Below, in pieces: positions 37,062-47,029 of a stretch of 64,000 bases of DNA (within the stretch, counting starts at the first letter, position 1; every line of letters starts with the position of its first letter). This stretch comes from Paenibacillus sp. (GTDB taxonomy: Bacteria > Bacillota > Bacilli > Paenibacillales > YIM-B00363): contig NZ_JAPSKE010000014.1 in assembly GCF_031177825.1 (NCBI RefSeq), forward strand, positions 1 through 64,000, in the 5' to 3' direction. The notes beneath the pieces were generated by a model. The model had not been told where the DNA came from. It saw only the letters and a program-made list of their open reading frames with translations, and searched no databases. Made by a program: the position numbers and the translations under genes.

Positions 37062-39167
37062 TTACGCTTCTTCTTGATCCGTGTCCTGTTCCTGTTCCTC
37101 CTGCTTATGCGTGCACGCCGTGCATTGGATGACGTTGCCGTTGCGCGTCCGCTTCTTCACCAGCATAGCGCCGCAGTCCGGACAAGGATCGGACACCGGC
37201 TGGTCCCACGACACGAAATCGCACTCCGGGTACGCGTCGCAGCCGTAGAAGACTCGGCCGCGCTTGCTTCGGCGTTCGACGATGCGGCCCTTCTTGCACT
37301 TCGGGCACGTCACGCCGACGTCCTTGACGATCGGCTTCGCGTTGCGGCAATCCGGGAAGCCGGAGCAGGCGAGGAATTTGCCGAAGCGCCCCATCTTGAA
37401 CACCATGTGGCGTCCGCACTTTTCGCATTGCTCGTCGGCCACCTCGTCCTGCAGCTCGACTTCCTTCATCTCTTCCTCGGCCACTTCGAGACGCTTCTCG
37501 AACGATTCGTAAAACTCGCCGAGCACCTTCACCCAGTCGGCTTTGCCTTCTTCGACGAAGTCGAGGTCTTCCTCCATGTGCGCCGTAAATTCGACGTCCA
37601 GAATTTCCGGGAAAAACTCCTCCATCATCGCGATCACCATGTCCCCGAGCTCCGTCGGGAAAAACTTCTTCTCCTCCATCGCCGCGTAACCTCTCCGCTG
37701 AATCGTGTCCAGAATCGGGGCGTACGTGCTCGGCCGTCCGATGCCGAGCTCTTCGAGGGCGCGCACGAGCCGGGACTCCGTGTATCGCGGCGGCGGCTGC
37801 GTGAAGTGCTGCTTCGGAACGATCGCTTCCGCCTTCAGCTTCTGTCCCTTCTCGAGCGGCGGCAAAAACTTGTCGTCGTCGGTGACGCCGTCGTCGTTGC
37901 CTTCGACGTACACCTTCATGAAGCCGGGAAACTTCACCTTCGAGCCGACGGCTCGGAACTGGACGCCGCCCGCCTCGAGGTCCGCCGTCACCGTGTCCAG
38001 CACGGCCGAGGTCATCTGACTCGCGACGAATCGTTCCCACACGAGCTTATATAACCGGAACTGGTCCCTAGACAAAAACGGTTTCACCGCTTCGGGCTCG
38101 TAAGCGACGGACGTCGGGCGAATGCCCTCGTGCGCGTCCTGGGCGTTCGCATTTTTCTTCGAGTAATTGCGCGGCGTCTCCGGGACGAACTCCGGGCCGA
38201 ACGACTTCGCGATATACTCCCGCGCTTCCTCTTGCGCGATCGGCGAGATGCGAGGGGAGTCGGTACGCATATACGTAATGAGACCGACCGTGCCTTCCTT
38301 GCCGAGATCGACGCCCTCGTACAGCTGCTGGGCGATCTGCATCGTCTTCGCGGCTCGGAAGTTCAGCTTGCGCGCCGCTTCCTGCTGCATCGAGCTCGTA
38401 ATGAACGGCGGCGACGGATGACGCTGCCGCTCGCGCTCCTTGATCTCGGCGACGACGAACGCGTTTTTGCCGACGGCCGCGAGAATCCGGTTCACCTCGG
38501 CTTCGTTCGGGAGGTCTTTCTTTTCCCCGCCTTCGCCGTAAAACTTCGCCTCGAACGAGACGTTCCGTTCCGCGAGCGTCGCCGTGATCGACCAATATTC
38601 TTCAGGCTCGAACGCTTTGATTTCCTTCTCGCGGTCGGAGATGAGCTTGACCGCGACCGACTGCACGCGACCGGCGGACAGCCCCTTCTTTACTTTCTTC
38701 CAAAGGAGCGGACTGATCTTGTACCCGACGAGACGGTCGAGAATGCGCCGCGCTTGCTGCGCGTTGACTAAGTCCATGTTGATTTTCCGCGGCTGCTTGA
38801 ACGCTTCCTTCACCGCTTGCTTCGTGATTTCGTTGAACACGACGCGGCAAGGCTCGGTTTCGTCGATCTCGAGATAATGCGCCAAGTGCCAGGCGATCGC
38901 CTCGCCCTCCCGATCGGGGTCGGCCGCGAGATAGACGCGCTTGACCTTCTTGCGGGCGTCCTTCAATTCCTTAAGAACGTCCCCCTTGCCGCGGATCGTA
39001 ATATATTTCGGCGCGAACCCTTGTTCGACGTCTACGCCGGTCTGGCTTTTCGGTAAATCGCGGATATGCCCCATCGAAGCCTTAACGATAAACTTGCTGC
39101 CCAAGTATTTCCCAATCGTCTTCGCCTTGGCCGGAGACTCCACGATGACGAGCGTATCGGCTGCCAT
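37062..39167 (-). CDS. topA: DNA topoisomerase I
   Basis: 701 residues. The Toprim domain starts [19 protein letters not shown] and contains [15 protein letters not shown]. The nucleophile is Tyr299 ([10 protein letters not shown]). Three C-terminal four-cysteine zinc-ribbon-like modules follow (starting [18 protein letters not shown] and CPDCGAMLV), and the tail is acidic ([13 protein letters not shown]). It relaxes negative supercoils. It lies between dprA and trmFO, as in other Bacillales. Confidence 0.96.
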   Translation of the reverse strand: MAADTLVIVESPAKAKTIGKYLGSKFIVKASMGHIRDLPKSQTGVDVEQGFAPKYITIRGKGDVLKELKDARKKVKRVYLAADPDREGEAIAWHLAHYLEIDETEPCRVVFNEITKQAVKEAFKQPRKINMDLVNAQQARRILDRLVGYKISPLLWKKVKKGLSAGRVQSVAVKLISDREKEIKAFEPEEYWSITATLAERNVSFEAKFYGEGGEKKDLPNEAEVNRILAAVGKNAFVVAEIKERERQRHPSPPFITSSMQQEAARKLNFRAAKTMQIAQQLYEGVDLGKEGTVGLITYMRTDSPRISPIAQEEAREYIAKSFGPEFVPETPRNYSKKNANAQDAHEGIRPTSVAYEPEAVKPFLSRDQFRLYKLVWERFVASQMTSAVLDTVTADLEAGGVQFRAVGSKVKFPGFMKVYVEGNDDGVTDDDKFLPPLEKGQKLKAEAIVPKQHFTQPPPRYTESRLVRALEELGIGRPSTYAPILDTIQRRGYAAMEEKKFFPTELGDMVIAMMEEFFPEILDVEFTAHMEEDLDFVEEGKADWVKVLGEFYESFEKRLEVAEEEMKEVELQDEVADEQCEKCGRHMVFKMGRFGKFLACSGFPDCRNAKPIVKDVGVTCPKCKKGRIVERRSKRGRVFYGCDAYPECDFVSWDQPVSDPCPDCGAMLVKKRTRNGNVIQCTACTHKQEEQEQDTDQEEA

Positions 39168-39188
39168 CTCCCCTGCACCCCATTTCCG

Positions 39189-40277
39189 TCATTTCATTCT
39201 TGCGATGTATCGCGAACCGGGAAGCGCCCGGATACGGTTCTTTACGAGTAACGATAACAAAACCGTGTGCAAATGTCCAAAACTGCGATTCGTGCGGACG
39301 ATCATTTCATCGAGCGTCGCCGCTTCGGCGCCCATCGCCTCGAGCAGTTCGGCCTCATCCGGCGCAAGCGCGTCATCTTCCTTGGCGGCGCCTCGCGCCG
39401 GCTTCGCGATGCCGAATTCGGCCAAAATATCGTCCGGCGACGCCGCCATGAGGGCGCCCGCCCGAAGCAATCGATAGCAGCCCGCGCTTTTCGGCGACGT
39501 AACGAGCCCGGGCACGGCGAAGACGTCCCGGTTCGCGTTCGTCGCGCATTTCGCCGTGTGCAGCGAGCCGCTCTCCGAAGCCGCTTCCACGACGATCACC
39601 CCCCGCGAGATGCCGGCGATCAGCCGGTTGCGCCACGGGAACGTCAACTTCGACGGCTTCGCGTCCCAGCTGTACTCGCTGACGACGAGGCCGCGCTTCG
39701 CGATGGCGCGCTGCAGCGCTTCGTGCTCCGGCGGGTAACAGACGTTCAGTCCGTTGCCGAGCACGGCGATCGTCGCCCCCGTCGACCGCATCGCGCCCGT
39801 GTGCGCGTAACTGTCGATCCCGCGGGCGAGTCCGCTGACGACGCTTACCCCCGCTAGAGCAAGCTCCGCGCCGAACCATTCGGCCACTTCTCGGCCGTAT
39901 GCGGTCGGGTGCCGCGTGCCGACGATTCCGCAGCAATTGCGCTGCAGCAGCGAGACGTCGCCCTGCGCGTACAGCACCCACGGCGGCTTCTCGATGCCGT
40001 GACGAAGGAGCGGCGGGTACGTCGGATCGAAGTACGTGATCGGGACGACGCCGCGACTCTCGTAGAACCTAAGTTTACCTAGAATGTATTCATTCGTCAA
40101 AAGCGTTTCGATTTTCGCCGCTTTGCTCCTCGGGACGTTCGATCCGGCCAGAAGCTCCGTCGCGGGGCGATCCAAGAAGCTGCGGAAATCCGGCACCGCG
40201 TCTACGATATGACTCATTGTATCCCAACCGATGCCCTCCATTTCATGAATCGCCAGCATAATTTCGTTTTCGTTCAT
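39189..40277 (-). CDS. dprA: DNA-processing protein DprA
   Basis: 362 residues. The Rossmann core reads CGIVGTRHPTAYGREVAEWF, then SVVSGLARGIDSYAHTGAM and GVIVVEAASESGSLHTA. An N-terminal helix-hairpin-helix/SAM-like part and a C-terminal winged-helix remnant (LDEMIVRTNRSFGHLHTVLL) flank it. DprA loads RecA onto single-stranded DNA taken up in transformation. It is the first gene after the sucD terminator and starts the dprA-topA-trmFO run. Confidence 0.94.
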   Translation of the reverse strand: MNENEIMLAIHEMEGIGWDTMSHIVDAVPDFRSFLDRPATELLAGSNVPRSKAAKIETLLTNEYILGKLRFYESRGVVPITYFDPTYPPLLRHGIEKPPWVLYAQGDVSLLQRNCCGIVGTRHPTAYGREVAEWFGAELALAGVSVVSGLARGIDSYAHTGAMRSTGATIAVLGNGLNVCYPPEHEALQRAIAKRGLVVSEYSWDAKPSKLTFPWRNRLIAGISRGVIVVEAASESGSLHTAKCATNANRDVFAVPGLVTSPKSAGCYRLLRAGALMAASPDDILAEFGIAKPARGAAKEDDALAPDEAELLEAMGAEAATLDEMIVRTNRSFGHLHTVLLSLLVKNRIRALPGSRYIARMK

Positions 40278-40303
40278 GATCGATTCCTCCCCTGAATTCG
40301 CAT

Positions 40304-40350
40304 AAAAAAAACCTCCCGCCTTCGGCTTGTTCGGCCGAAAACGAGAGGTT
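40304..40350 (-). terminator. Rho-independent terminator downstream of sucD
   Basis: On the minus strand AACCTCTCG pairs with CGGGAGGTT around an inner TTCGGC/GCCGAA stem, ending in eight T. It lies about 130 bases after sucD and 27 bases before the dprA start. Confidence 0.88.
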
Positions 40351-40387
40351 GCTTACCTGCTCGGATGGTAAAGCTTCTATTTAATTA

Positions 40388-40474
40388 ACGATTCAGAACG
40401 TATGTCCTACGGATACAACACCTGAATCGTCTCGGTAAACGGATACCGTCCATCATTGGACGGCGAAGCCGTTT
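40388..40474 (-). other. Two further hairpins in the sucD 3' untranslated region
   Basis: Hairpin A (40437-40474) has an outer AAACGG/CCGTTT stem and an inner CCGTCC/GGACGG stem. It begins five bases after the sucD stop. Hairpin B has a perfect 9-bp stem, 40388-40396 with 40422-40430. Neither has a T tract, so neither is a terminator alone. Together with the terminator they make a 3' region of three successive stem-loops. Confidence 0.6.
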
Positions 40475-40478
40475 ATCC

Positions 40479-41411
40479 TTACTTACGAACGATGCACTTC
40501 TCGAGCAAACCCTTCTCCTCGAGCACCGATACGAGCGTCGAGCCCATCTCGGACGGCGTCGGCGCGACCTTCATGCCGCAGCGTTCCATCGTCGCGACCT
40601 TCTCGGCCGCCGTGCCCTTGCCGCCGGACACGATCGCGCCTGCGTGGCCCATCCGGCGTCCCGGAGGCGCCGTCTGACCGCCGATGAAGCCGACGACCGG
40701 CTTCGTCATGTTCGCCGCGATCCACTCGGCCGCTTCCTCTTCCGCCGTGCCGCCGATTTCGCCGATCATGATGACCGCGTACGTATCCGGGTCTTCGTTG
40801 AACAGCTTCAAGATGTCGATGAACTCGGAGCCCTTCACCGGGTCGCCGCCGATGCCGACCGCGCTCGATTGACCGATGCCGCGGGACGTCAGCTGGTGCA
40901 CCGCTTCGTACGTAAGCGTACCGGAACGGGATACGACGCCGACGTGGCCCGGCAAGTGAATGTAACCCGGCATGATGCCGATCTTGCACTCGCCCGGCGT
41001 GATGACGCCCGGGCAGTTCGGTCCGATGAGGCGCGTCTTCTTGCCTTCCATGTACTTGCTTACCCGTACCATGTCAAGCACCGGAATGCCTTCGGTGATG
41101 CAGATGACGAGATCGAGTTCGGCGTCGACCGCTTCCATGATCGAATCCGCGGCGAATGCCGGCGGAACGTAAATCACGGACGTATTCGCGTCGGTCGCCG
41201 CCTTCGCTTCCTTCACCGTGTTGAAGACGGGAAGGCTTACCGTGCTCCCGTTTTCCAGCGTGAAGTCGACCTTCGTGCCGCCCTTGCCCGGCGTAACGCC
41301 GCCGACCATCTGGGTGCCGTAGTCGAGGCCGCCCTTCGTATGGAACATCCCGGTCGAACCGGTGATGCCTTGGGTAATGACGCGGGTATTCTTGTTAACT
41401 AAGATACTCAT
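40479..41411 (-). CDS. sucD: Succinyl-CoA synthetase alpha subunit
   Basis: 310 residues. The CoA-binding Rossmann start is [17 protein letters not shown]. The phosphorylated histidine is His256 in [10 protein letters not shown]. The ligase domain shows [14 protein letters not shown] and [14 protein letters not shown]. With SucC it interconverts succinyl-CoA and succinate with substrate-level phosphorylation in the TCA cycle. It follows sucC after about 35 bases. It is slightly longer than the usual 300 residues because of the C-terminus. Confidence 0.96.
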   Translation of the reverse strand: MSILVNKNTRVITQGITGSTGMFHTKGGLDYGTQMVGGVTPGKGGTKVDFTLENGSTVSLPVFNTVKEAKAATDANTSVIYVPPAFAADSIMEAVDAELDLVICITEGIPVLDMVRVSKYMEGKKTRLIGPNCPGVITPGECKIGIMPGYIHLPGHVGVVSRSGTLTYEAVHQLTSRGIGQSSAVGIGGDPVKGSEFIDILKLFNEDPDTYAVIMIGEIGGTAEEEAAEWIAANMTKPVVGFIGGQTAPPGRRMGHAGAIVSGGKGTAAEKVATMERCGMKVAPTPSEMGSTLVSVLEEKGLLEKCIVRK

Positions 41412-41446
41412 GGGTACTCCTCACATCCTTATAGTATAATGAGGCT

Positions 41447-42607
<1,161 letters not shown>

Positions 42608-42647
42608 CTCGAAACCTCCTATTCGATTCTCTGGACACAACTTCTCT

Positions 42648-42653
42648 ATTGTA
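42648..42653 (-). promoter_or_regulatory. Candidate -10 element for sucCD
   Basis: The minus-strand hexamer TACAAT lies about 40 bases upstream of the sucC start. I see no good -35 at 16-18 bases, so this is a weak call. Confidence 0.3.
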
Positions 42654-42787
42654 TCACGAACGTGAAACATTTTCCTCTTTCGTGCGCGGCAATTCGACAT
42701 TAAATTTGGTTGTACCCCTAATAACTTTTCCCAATAGCGGCGGATTAACAAGAACTTTGGTGAAAAATTTAATTTCTCGGGAAAATG

Positions 42788-42796
42788 TGGTATACT
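42788..42796 (+). promoter_or_regulatory. Extended -10 promoter of comM
   Basis: TGG followed by TATACT gives an extended -10 (TGnTATACT). A weak -35-like TTTAAT lies about 17 bases upstream. Transcription would start near 42803, about 67 bases before the comM ATG. Confidence 0.55.
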
Positions 42797-42824
42797 CCTC
42801 GCTAACGAGCAAGCGATGAGGAAG

Positions 42825-42869
42825 CACCTCTCCTTCGAAGCATTTCATTCGAAGAAGGGGTGTTTTTTT
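42825..42869 (+). terminator. Terminator-like hairpin in the comM leader (possible attenuator)
   Basis: Arm 42825-42839 pairs with 42848-42862 in 14 of 15 positions (one C-A mismatch, one G-T) over an 8-base loop, followed directly by seven T (42863-42869) and then the comM ATG at 42870. The comM ribosome site (AAGGGGTG) is inside the 3' arm. No plus-strand gene lies upstream, since sucC diverges, so this cannot serve an upstream gene. A GAGG at 42818-42821 could pair with CCTC at 42827-42830 and compete with the stem. Confidence 0.75.
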
Positions 42870-44492
42870 ATGTACGGAACCTGTTACGGAGCCTGCATGC
42901 ACGGCATCGACGGGCGGACGGTGACGGTGGAGATCGATCTGGCCAACGGGTTGCCCGCGTTCGCCATCGTCGGCCTGCCCGACAATGCGGTGCGCGAATC
43001 GACGGAGCGCGTGCGCGCCGCGCTGAAGAACGGCGGGTTCGAGTTCCCGATGCGGCGGATTACCGTGAATCTCGCGCCGGCCGACGTGCGTAAGGAAGGC
43101 GCGTCGTTCGATCTCGCCATCGCGGTCGGCATCCTGCTCGCGAGCGGCCAATGGCCGGCGAGCGTCGCCGACGGCGCGATGTTCCTCGGCGAGCTCAGCC
43201 TGCTCGGCGACGTGCGTCCGGTGCCCGGCGTCCTGTCGATGGCGCTCGCCGCGAAGGATGCCGGTCTTGCGCGCATCGTCGTGCCTGCGGAGAACGCGCG
43301 GGAGGCGTCGCTCGCGGGAGGCATCGACGTCGTTCCGGTCGCGCGGCTGCGCGACGTGCTCGACGCGTCGCTCGGCGCCGGCGATACGGGCGAGCGGGCG
43401 CGGCCCGCGGACGAGCGGAACGCTTCGGACGGCGCCGCGAACGAGCTCGACTTCGCCGACGTGGTCGGGCAGATGCAGTCGAAGCGGGCGCTCGCGATCG
43501 CCGCGGCCGGGCGGCACAACATCGTCTTCATCGGCCCGCCGGGCTCCGGGAAGACGATGCTGATGCGCCGGCTCGCCACCATCCTCCCGCCGCTCGAGGA
43601 CGACGAGGCGCTAGAGGTGACGAAGATTTACAGCGCGTCCGGCCAGCTCGCCGACCGCGGGGCGCTCGTCCGGCGCCGGCCGTTCCGCTCGCCCCACCAT
43701 ACGATATCGCCCCAAGGGCTCATCGGCGGCGGGGCGACGCCGCGCCCCGGCGAAGCGAGCCTCGCGCATCGCGGCGTCCTGTTCCTTGACGAGCTGCCGG
43801 AGTTTCCTCGAACAGCGCTGGAATCGCTCCGCCAGCCGCTCGAGGACGGGGCGGTAACGATCGCGCGGGCGCGCGGCGCGTTCACGTACCCCGCCCGATT
43901 CGCGCTCGCGGGAACGATGAATCCGTGCCCCTGCGGCTATGACGGGTACGAAGAAGGAAGTCGTACCTGTACGTGCTCCCTCCCCCGCAAGCTGGCGTAT
44001 TTGTCGCGATTGTCGGGGCCGCTCATGGATCGGATCGACATGACGATGGACGTGCCGCGACTGCGTCCGGAAGAGGCGGAGCTGCGCATGCGCGAAGGCG
44101 AGTACGGCGTCGGGAGCGGCCCCCGATGGGATACGAAATCGCTGATCCGGCTCGTCGACAAGGCGCGGGCGGCGCAGCGGGAACGATATGCAGGGCTCGG
44201 CATCCGCTCGAACGCGGAGCTGTCCGGCAAGCTGCTGCACCGATTTTGCCGGCTCGGCGCCGAAGCGTCCGGCAAGCTGATGCGCGCGTACGGCGCGCTG
44301 GAGCTCAGCGCCCGGTCTCATGACCGGGTGTTGAAGGTGGCGCGAACGATCGCGGACGCGGAAGGATCGGAACGGATCGAGCCGGAGCATATGAACGAGG
44401 CGCTGACGTATCGGGCGTTGGACGTTCGCCGGCAGCGCCTGCGAGACGGGGATATGAAGGAAGCGACGTCGTCATCTGCGGGAGGCGATTAG
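42870..44492 (+). CDS. comM: YifB/ComM family Mg-chelatase-like AAA ATPase
   Basis: 540 residues. The N-terminal S5-like domain reads VTVEIDLANGLPAFAIVGLP. Walker A is IGPPGSGKTMLM (221-232), Walker B is GVLFLDELPEF, and the C-terminal cysteine motif begins NPCPCGYDGYEEG. ComM-type helicases drive branch migration during integration of transforming DNA. The ATG at 42870 is chosen because the translation then begins at the family start and AAGGGGTG precedes it; an in-frame ATG at 42816 is upstream of the hairpin. The gene is very GC-rich. Its stop overlaps the convergent yraN stop. Confidence 0.93.
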   Translation: MYGTCYGACMHGIDGRTVTVEIDLANGLPAFAIVGLPDNAVRESTERVRAALKNGGFEFPMRRITVNLAPADVRKEGASFDLAIAVGILLASGQWPASVADGAMFLGELSLLGDVRPVPGVLSMALAAKDAGLARIVVPAENAREASLAGGIDVVPVARLRDVLDASLGAGDTGERARPADERNASDGAANELDFADVVGQMQSKRALAIAAAGRHNIVFIGPPGSGKTMLMRRLATILPPLEDDEALEVTKIYSASGQLADRGALVRRRPFRSPHHTISPQGLIGGGATPRPGEASLAHRGVLFLDELPEFPRTALESLRQPLEDGAVTIARARGAFTYPARFALAGTMNPCPCGYDGYEEGSRTCTCSLPRKLAYLSRLSGPLMDRIDMTMDVPRLRPEEAELRMREGEYGVGSGPRWDTKSLIRLVDKARAAQRERYAGLGIRSNAELSGKLLHRFCRLGAEASGKLMRAYGALELSARSHDRVLKVARTIADAEGSERIEPEHMNEALTYRALDVRRQRLRDGDMKEATSSSAGGD

Positions 44493-44866
44493 AACGCGTT
44501 GTCGATATGGTGGATGGAGACGGGCTCGCCGTCCGCGCCGAGCACGACGCCGATGCAGTCGAACCGGACGGCGGCGGGCGCCGACGGCAGCCGCTGCAAG
44601 TACGACTGCGCGCACCGGCGCAGCGTCGTCTGTTTCCTCGGCGTGATCGATTCGAGCGGCGCTCCGAATCGGTCCAGCGTGCCCGCCGACCGGGCGCGCA
44701 CCTCGACGAAGACGAGCGCGCCGTCCTTCGTCGAGGCGACGAGGTCGACCTCGCCGTAACGGCAGCGCCAGTTGTTCGCGACGACCGCGTATCCGGCGCT
44801 TCGGAGATACGCGGCCGCCGCCGCTTCGCCGGCCGCGCCGGTCGCCTTCTTCCTTCCTCCGCTCAT
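44489..44866 (-). CDS. yraN: UPF0102 family protein YraN
   Basis: 125 residues. The family pattern is GAAGEAAAAAYLRSAGYAVV, NNWRCRYGEVDLVASTKDGA and LVFVEVRARSAGTLDRFG, an endonuclease-like fold. The C-terminus reads RFDCIGVVLGADGEPVSIHH. The exact function is not established. It is the last gene of the ylqG-ylqH-yraN group, overlapping ylqH by four bases. Its stop overlaps the comM stop on the opposite strand. Confidence 0.93.
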   Translation of the reverse strand: MSGGRKKATGAAGEAAAAAYLRSAGYAVVANNWRCRYGEVDLVASTKDGALVFVEVRARSAGTLDRFGAPLESITPRKQTTLRRCAQSYLQRLPSAPAAVRFDCIGVVLGADGEPVSIHHIDNAF

Positions 44867-45159
44867 CGATCCCCGTCCTTCCTCGAAACCCGCTCCTGCG
44901 CCTCTTGGTCCGCGCGGTACACGAAGCTTAAGATTTCAGCGACGAGCCGGTACAGCTCCGGCGGAATTTCTTGATCGAGGTCGAGCTTGGAGAGCACCTC
45001 GACGAGCGAGGCGTCCTCCCGGACCGGCACGCCGTTCTCGGCGGCGATCGCCACGATCCGCTCGGCCACCTCGCCCTTCCCCTTCGCCTTGACGACCGGC
45101 GCGGCCGCGGCGTCCGTCGAATACGACAGGGCGACCGCTTGTTTCGGTGGTTTCGTCAT
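44863..45159 (-). CDS. ylqH: FlhB C-terminal-domain-like protein (YlqH)
   Basis: 98 residues. The sequence VALSYSTDAAAAPVVKAKGK, IVAIAAENGVPVREDASLVE and LYRLVAEILSFVYRADQEAQ matches the cytoplasmic domain of FlhB/EscU-type export switch proteins without their membrane part. The autocleavage Asn-Pro-Thr-His is replaced by the YSTD region, so no processing is expected. The start overlaps the ylqG stop (ATGA). The frame stays open to 45945, but that is antisense-like sequence over ylqG. Confidence 0.88.
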   Translation of the reverse strand: MTKPPKQAVALSYSTDAAAAPVVKAKGKGEVAERIVAIAAENGVPVREDASLVEVLSKLDLDQEIPPELYRLVAEILSFVYRADQEAQERVSRKDGDR

Positions 45160-46913
45160 ACGCGAAGGTCGACTCCTTTGTACTTCGGCGGGGCGTACGC
45201 CGCCGAGACGTTCCTCTGCCCGCCCGGCGCCTGCGACGGATCGTCCCCGGACTCCTTCGGCTTCGTGGAATGCTTGAACGTCAGAAGCTGGTATCCGATC
45301 CCCCGCAGCGCCTCTTCCATCCCCGACTTTTGCGTCTCCATCAACGCCTGCGCGGCCGGATGGTCGTTCCAGACGTGCAGCCCGACGATTTTGTTCGTCA
45401 CCGTCACGTCGACCCACGTCTCGCCGAGCGAGGCTAGCGACAGCTGGAACCAGAGACGGCAGTTGTCCGCGTCGAGCTCGCCCTTCTTCCCGCGGCGGGT
45501 ATGAATTTGCACCGACGCGTTGCCGTCGCCGGCGCCGTCCCTCCCCTTCAACGGGACGAACATCGTGACGTGCGCGAACGGCGCGGACTTGTCTTGGGCC
45601 ATGAGAAGCTGCTGGCCCGTTACGGACTGCAGCGCCGTTTGCGCCGCTTCTTTGAGCGCCGGAGGCACGTCGGCGTCCGCCGCGATTTGCGACAGCAGCG
45701 ATTTCAGCGTCTCGACGGGCGCCTTGTCGGCCGCGGAGGACGGCGTCGCAGTCCCGTCCGCGGCGTGGGCGGCGGCCGGCGTCGCCGTCTGCGGCAGCGG
45801 CCCGTCGAGCGGCCGCAGCGGGCGCTCCGCAAGCGGCGACGGCTTCGGCGCTTCGCCGCCCTCCGGCGTATCCTTCGGCAGCGGCGGAGGCGCCGCCTCC
45901 TGCGCTTGCCGCGACTGGGGAAGCGAAGCGGCGAGCTTCAGCCATTCGCGCTCCGCGTCGACGCCGAGCAGCTTCAGGAACGACAGCAGCGGCGGTCGTT
46001 CCGGCTCGGCCGGCGGCGGAGCGCTTGCAGGCGCGCCGGACGCGGGCAACGCCGACGCGGGCGCCCCGGACGCGGCCGAGGCCGGCCCCGGCGCTTGCGG
46101 CTGGGGCGCCTGCGGCCCCGCGGCGCTCGCCGGCGCCCCAGGCGCCGCAGCGGCCCCGGGCGCGCTAGACGGCGCCGCTCCGGCGGCCGGCGCCCGCGCG
46201 GCGCCGGCATCCGCTGCCGCCCGCGGCCGCAGCGTCTCCCCCAGCAGCGCGTCCGCGCGCTGCAGCACCTCCAACAGGCGCGTGGCCGCCTGCTTCGCCG
46301 CCGCGCTCGTCCCCGGCGCGGCCAGCGCATCCCGCGCGCTCGTCTCGAGCGCGCGATGCAGCTCCGTCGGCGACGGCCCCGTCATCGCCGTATGCAGCGC
46401 GCGCACCGTCTCCGCGGTCGGCGGCAGCCCGCGCTTCGCCGCGGTCGCGGCGGCGCGAAGCAGCGCGTCCGTCTCGGCGTCGCCGGATGGCGCCAGCGCC
46501 TCGATCGCCGACGCGACCGCCCCGTTCGTCGCGCGCGACATCGGCACGCCCTCCTCGTGGAGCACCCGCACGACGGCGCGGTTCAGCGGTGTATCCTTCA
46601 TGCCGAAGCTCTTCAGCACGCCCGCGAACGACTCCGTCGCGATGTCGACCGTCGAAGCGGACAACGGCTTCAGTAAGACGGCGAGCGAACCGGAATCCGG
46701 CTGAACCTGGAACAGCGTCGCCTGGCCGACCGGAATCGGCGTCTCCAGCTTGGCGCGAATCGTCGTTCCGCTCATATGGAGCAGGGCTTCATTCTCGGCG
46801 AACAGCTGCAGCACGATGCCCCGGACGACCTGTCCGGGCTTTAACTCGAGCGTCTTCGGCTCCGCGGGCGACGCCTCGCCCAGCGCCGCGCGCATCAATC
46901 GACCGACGTCCAT
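45156..46913 (-). CDS. ylqG: FliK-like hook-length-control-domain protein (YlqG)
   Basis: 585 residues. The N-terminal 120 residues are globular (LELKPGQVVRGIVLQLFAEN). The centre (about 235-440) is very Ala/Pro-rich and disordered. The C-terminal domain (about 450-560: FAHVTMFVPLKGRDGAGDGN, CRLWFQLSLASLGETWVDVT, NDHPAAQALMETQKSGMEE) resembles the FliK Flg_hook domain. In Bacillus subtilis ylqG and ylqH also sit together after rnhB. Pairing a FliK-like ruler with an FlhB-like switch outside the flagellar operon is suggestive, but the function is unknown. Confidence 0.8.
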   Translation of the reverse strand: MDVGRLMRAALGEASPAEPKTLELKPGQVVRGIVLQLFAENEALLHMSGTTIRAKLETPIPVGQATLFQVQPDSGSLAVLLKPLSASTVDIATESFAGVLKSFGMKDTPLNRAVVRVLHEEGVPMSRATNGAVASAIEALAPSGDAETDALLRAAATAAKRGLPPTAETVRALHTAMTGPSPTELHRALETSARDALAAPGTSAAAKQAATRLLEVLQRADALLGETLRPRAAADAGAARAPAAGAAPSSAPGAAAAPGAPASAAGPQAPQPQAPGPASAASGAPASALPASGAPASAPPPAEPERPPLLSFLKLLGVDAEREWLKLAASLPQSRQAQEAAPPPLPKDTPEGGEAPKPSPLAERPLRPLDGPLPQTATPAAAHAADGTATPSSAADKAPVETLKSLLSQIAADADVPPALKEAAQTALQSVTGQQLLMAQDKSAPFAHVTMFVPLKGRDGAGDGNASVQIHTRRGKKGELDADNCRLWFQLSLASLGETWVDVTVTNKIVGLHVWNDHPAAQALMETQKSGMEEALRGIGYQLLTFKHSTKPKESGDDPSQAPGGQRNVSAAYAPPKYKGVDLRV

Positions 46914-47029
46914 CTTCCCAGCCCCTTCCGTCCGGATTTCATGCGAACACCCTTATATATCGACGCCGATTCCCGAAATCGTTACGTGTTTTTCCCGACT
47001 CGCGATCCGCTCGCGCGAAGGTTCGACGC

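Noticed and set aside
42797..42821. CCTCGCT pairing with AGC-GAGG as a first leader stem before comM
   Set aside because: Its 5' arm lies at or before the predicted transcription start, so it probably is not in the RNA.
42654..43517. Minus-strand open frame opposite the comM start
   Set aside because: Out-of-frame shadow of comM with no family resemblance.
45160..45945. N-terminal extension of the ylqH frame
   Set aside because: Low-complexity Ala/Arg/Gly translation over ylqG; the FlhB-like domain begins at 45159 with a coupled ATG.
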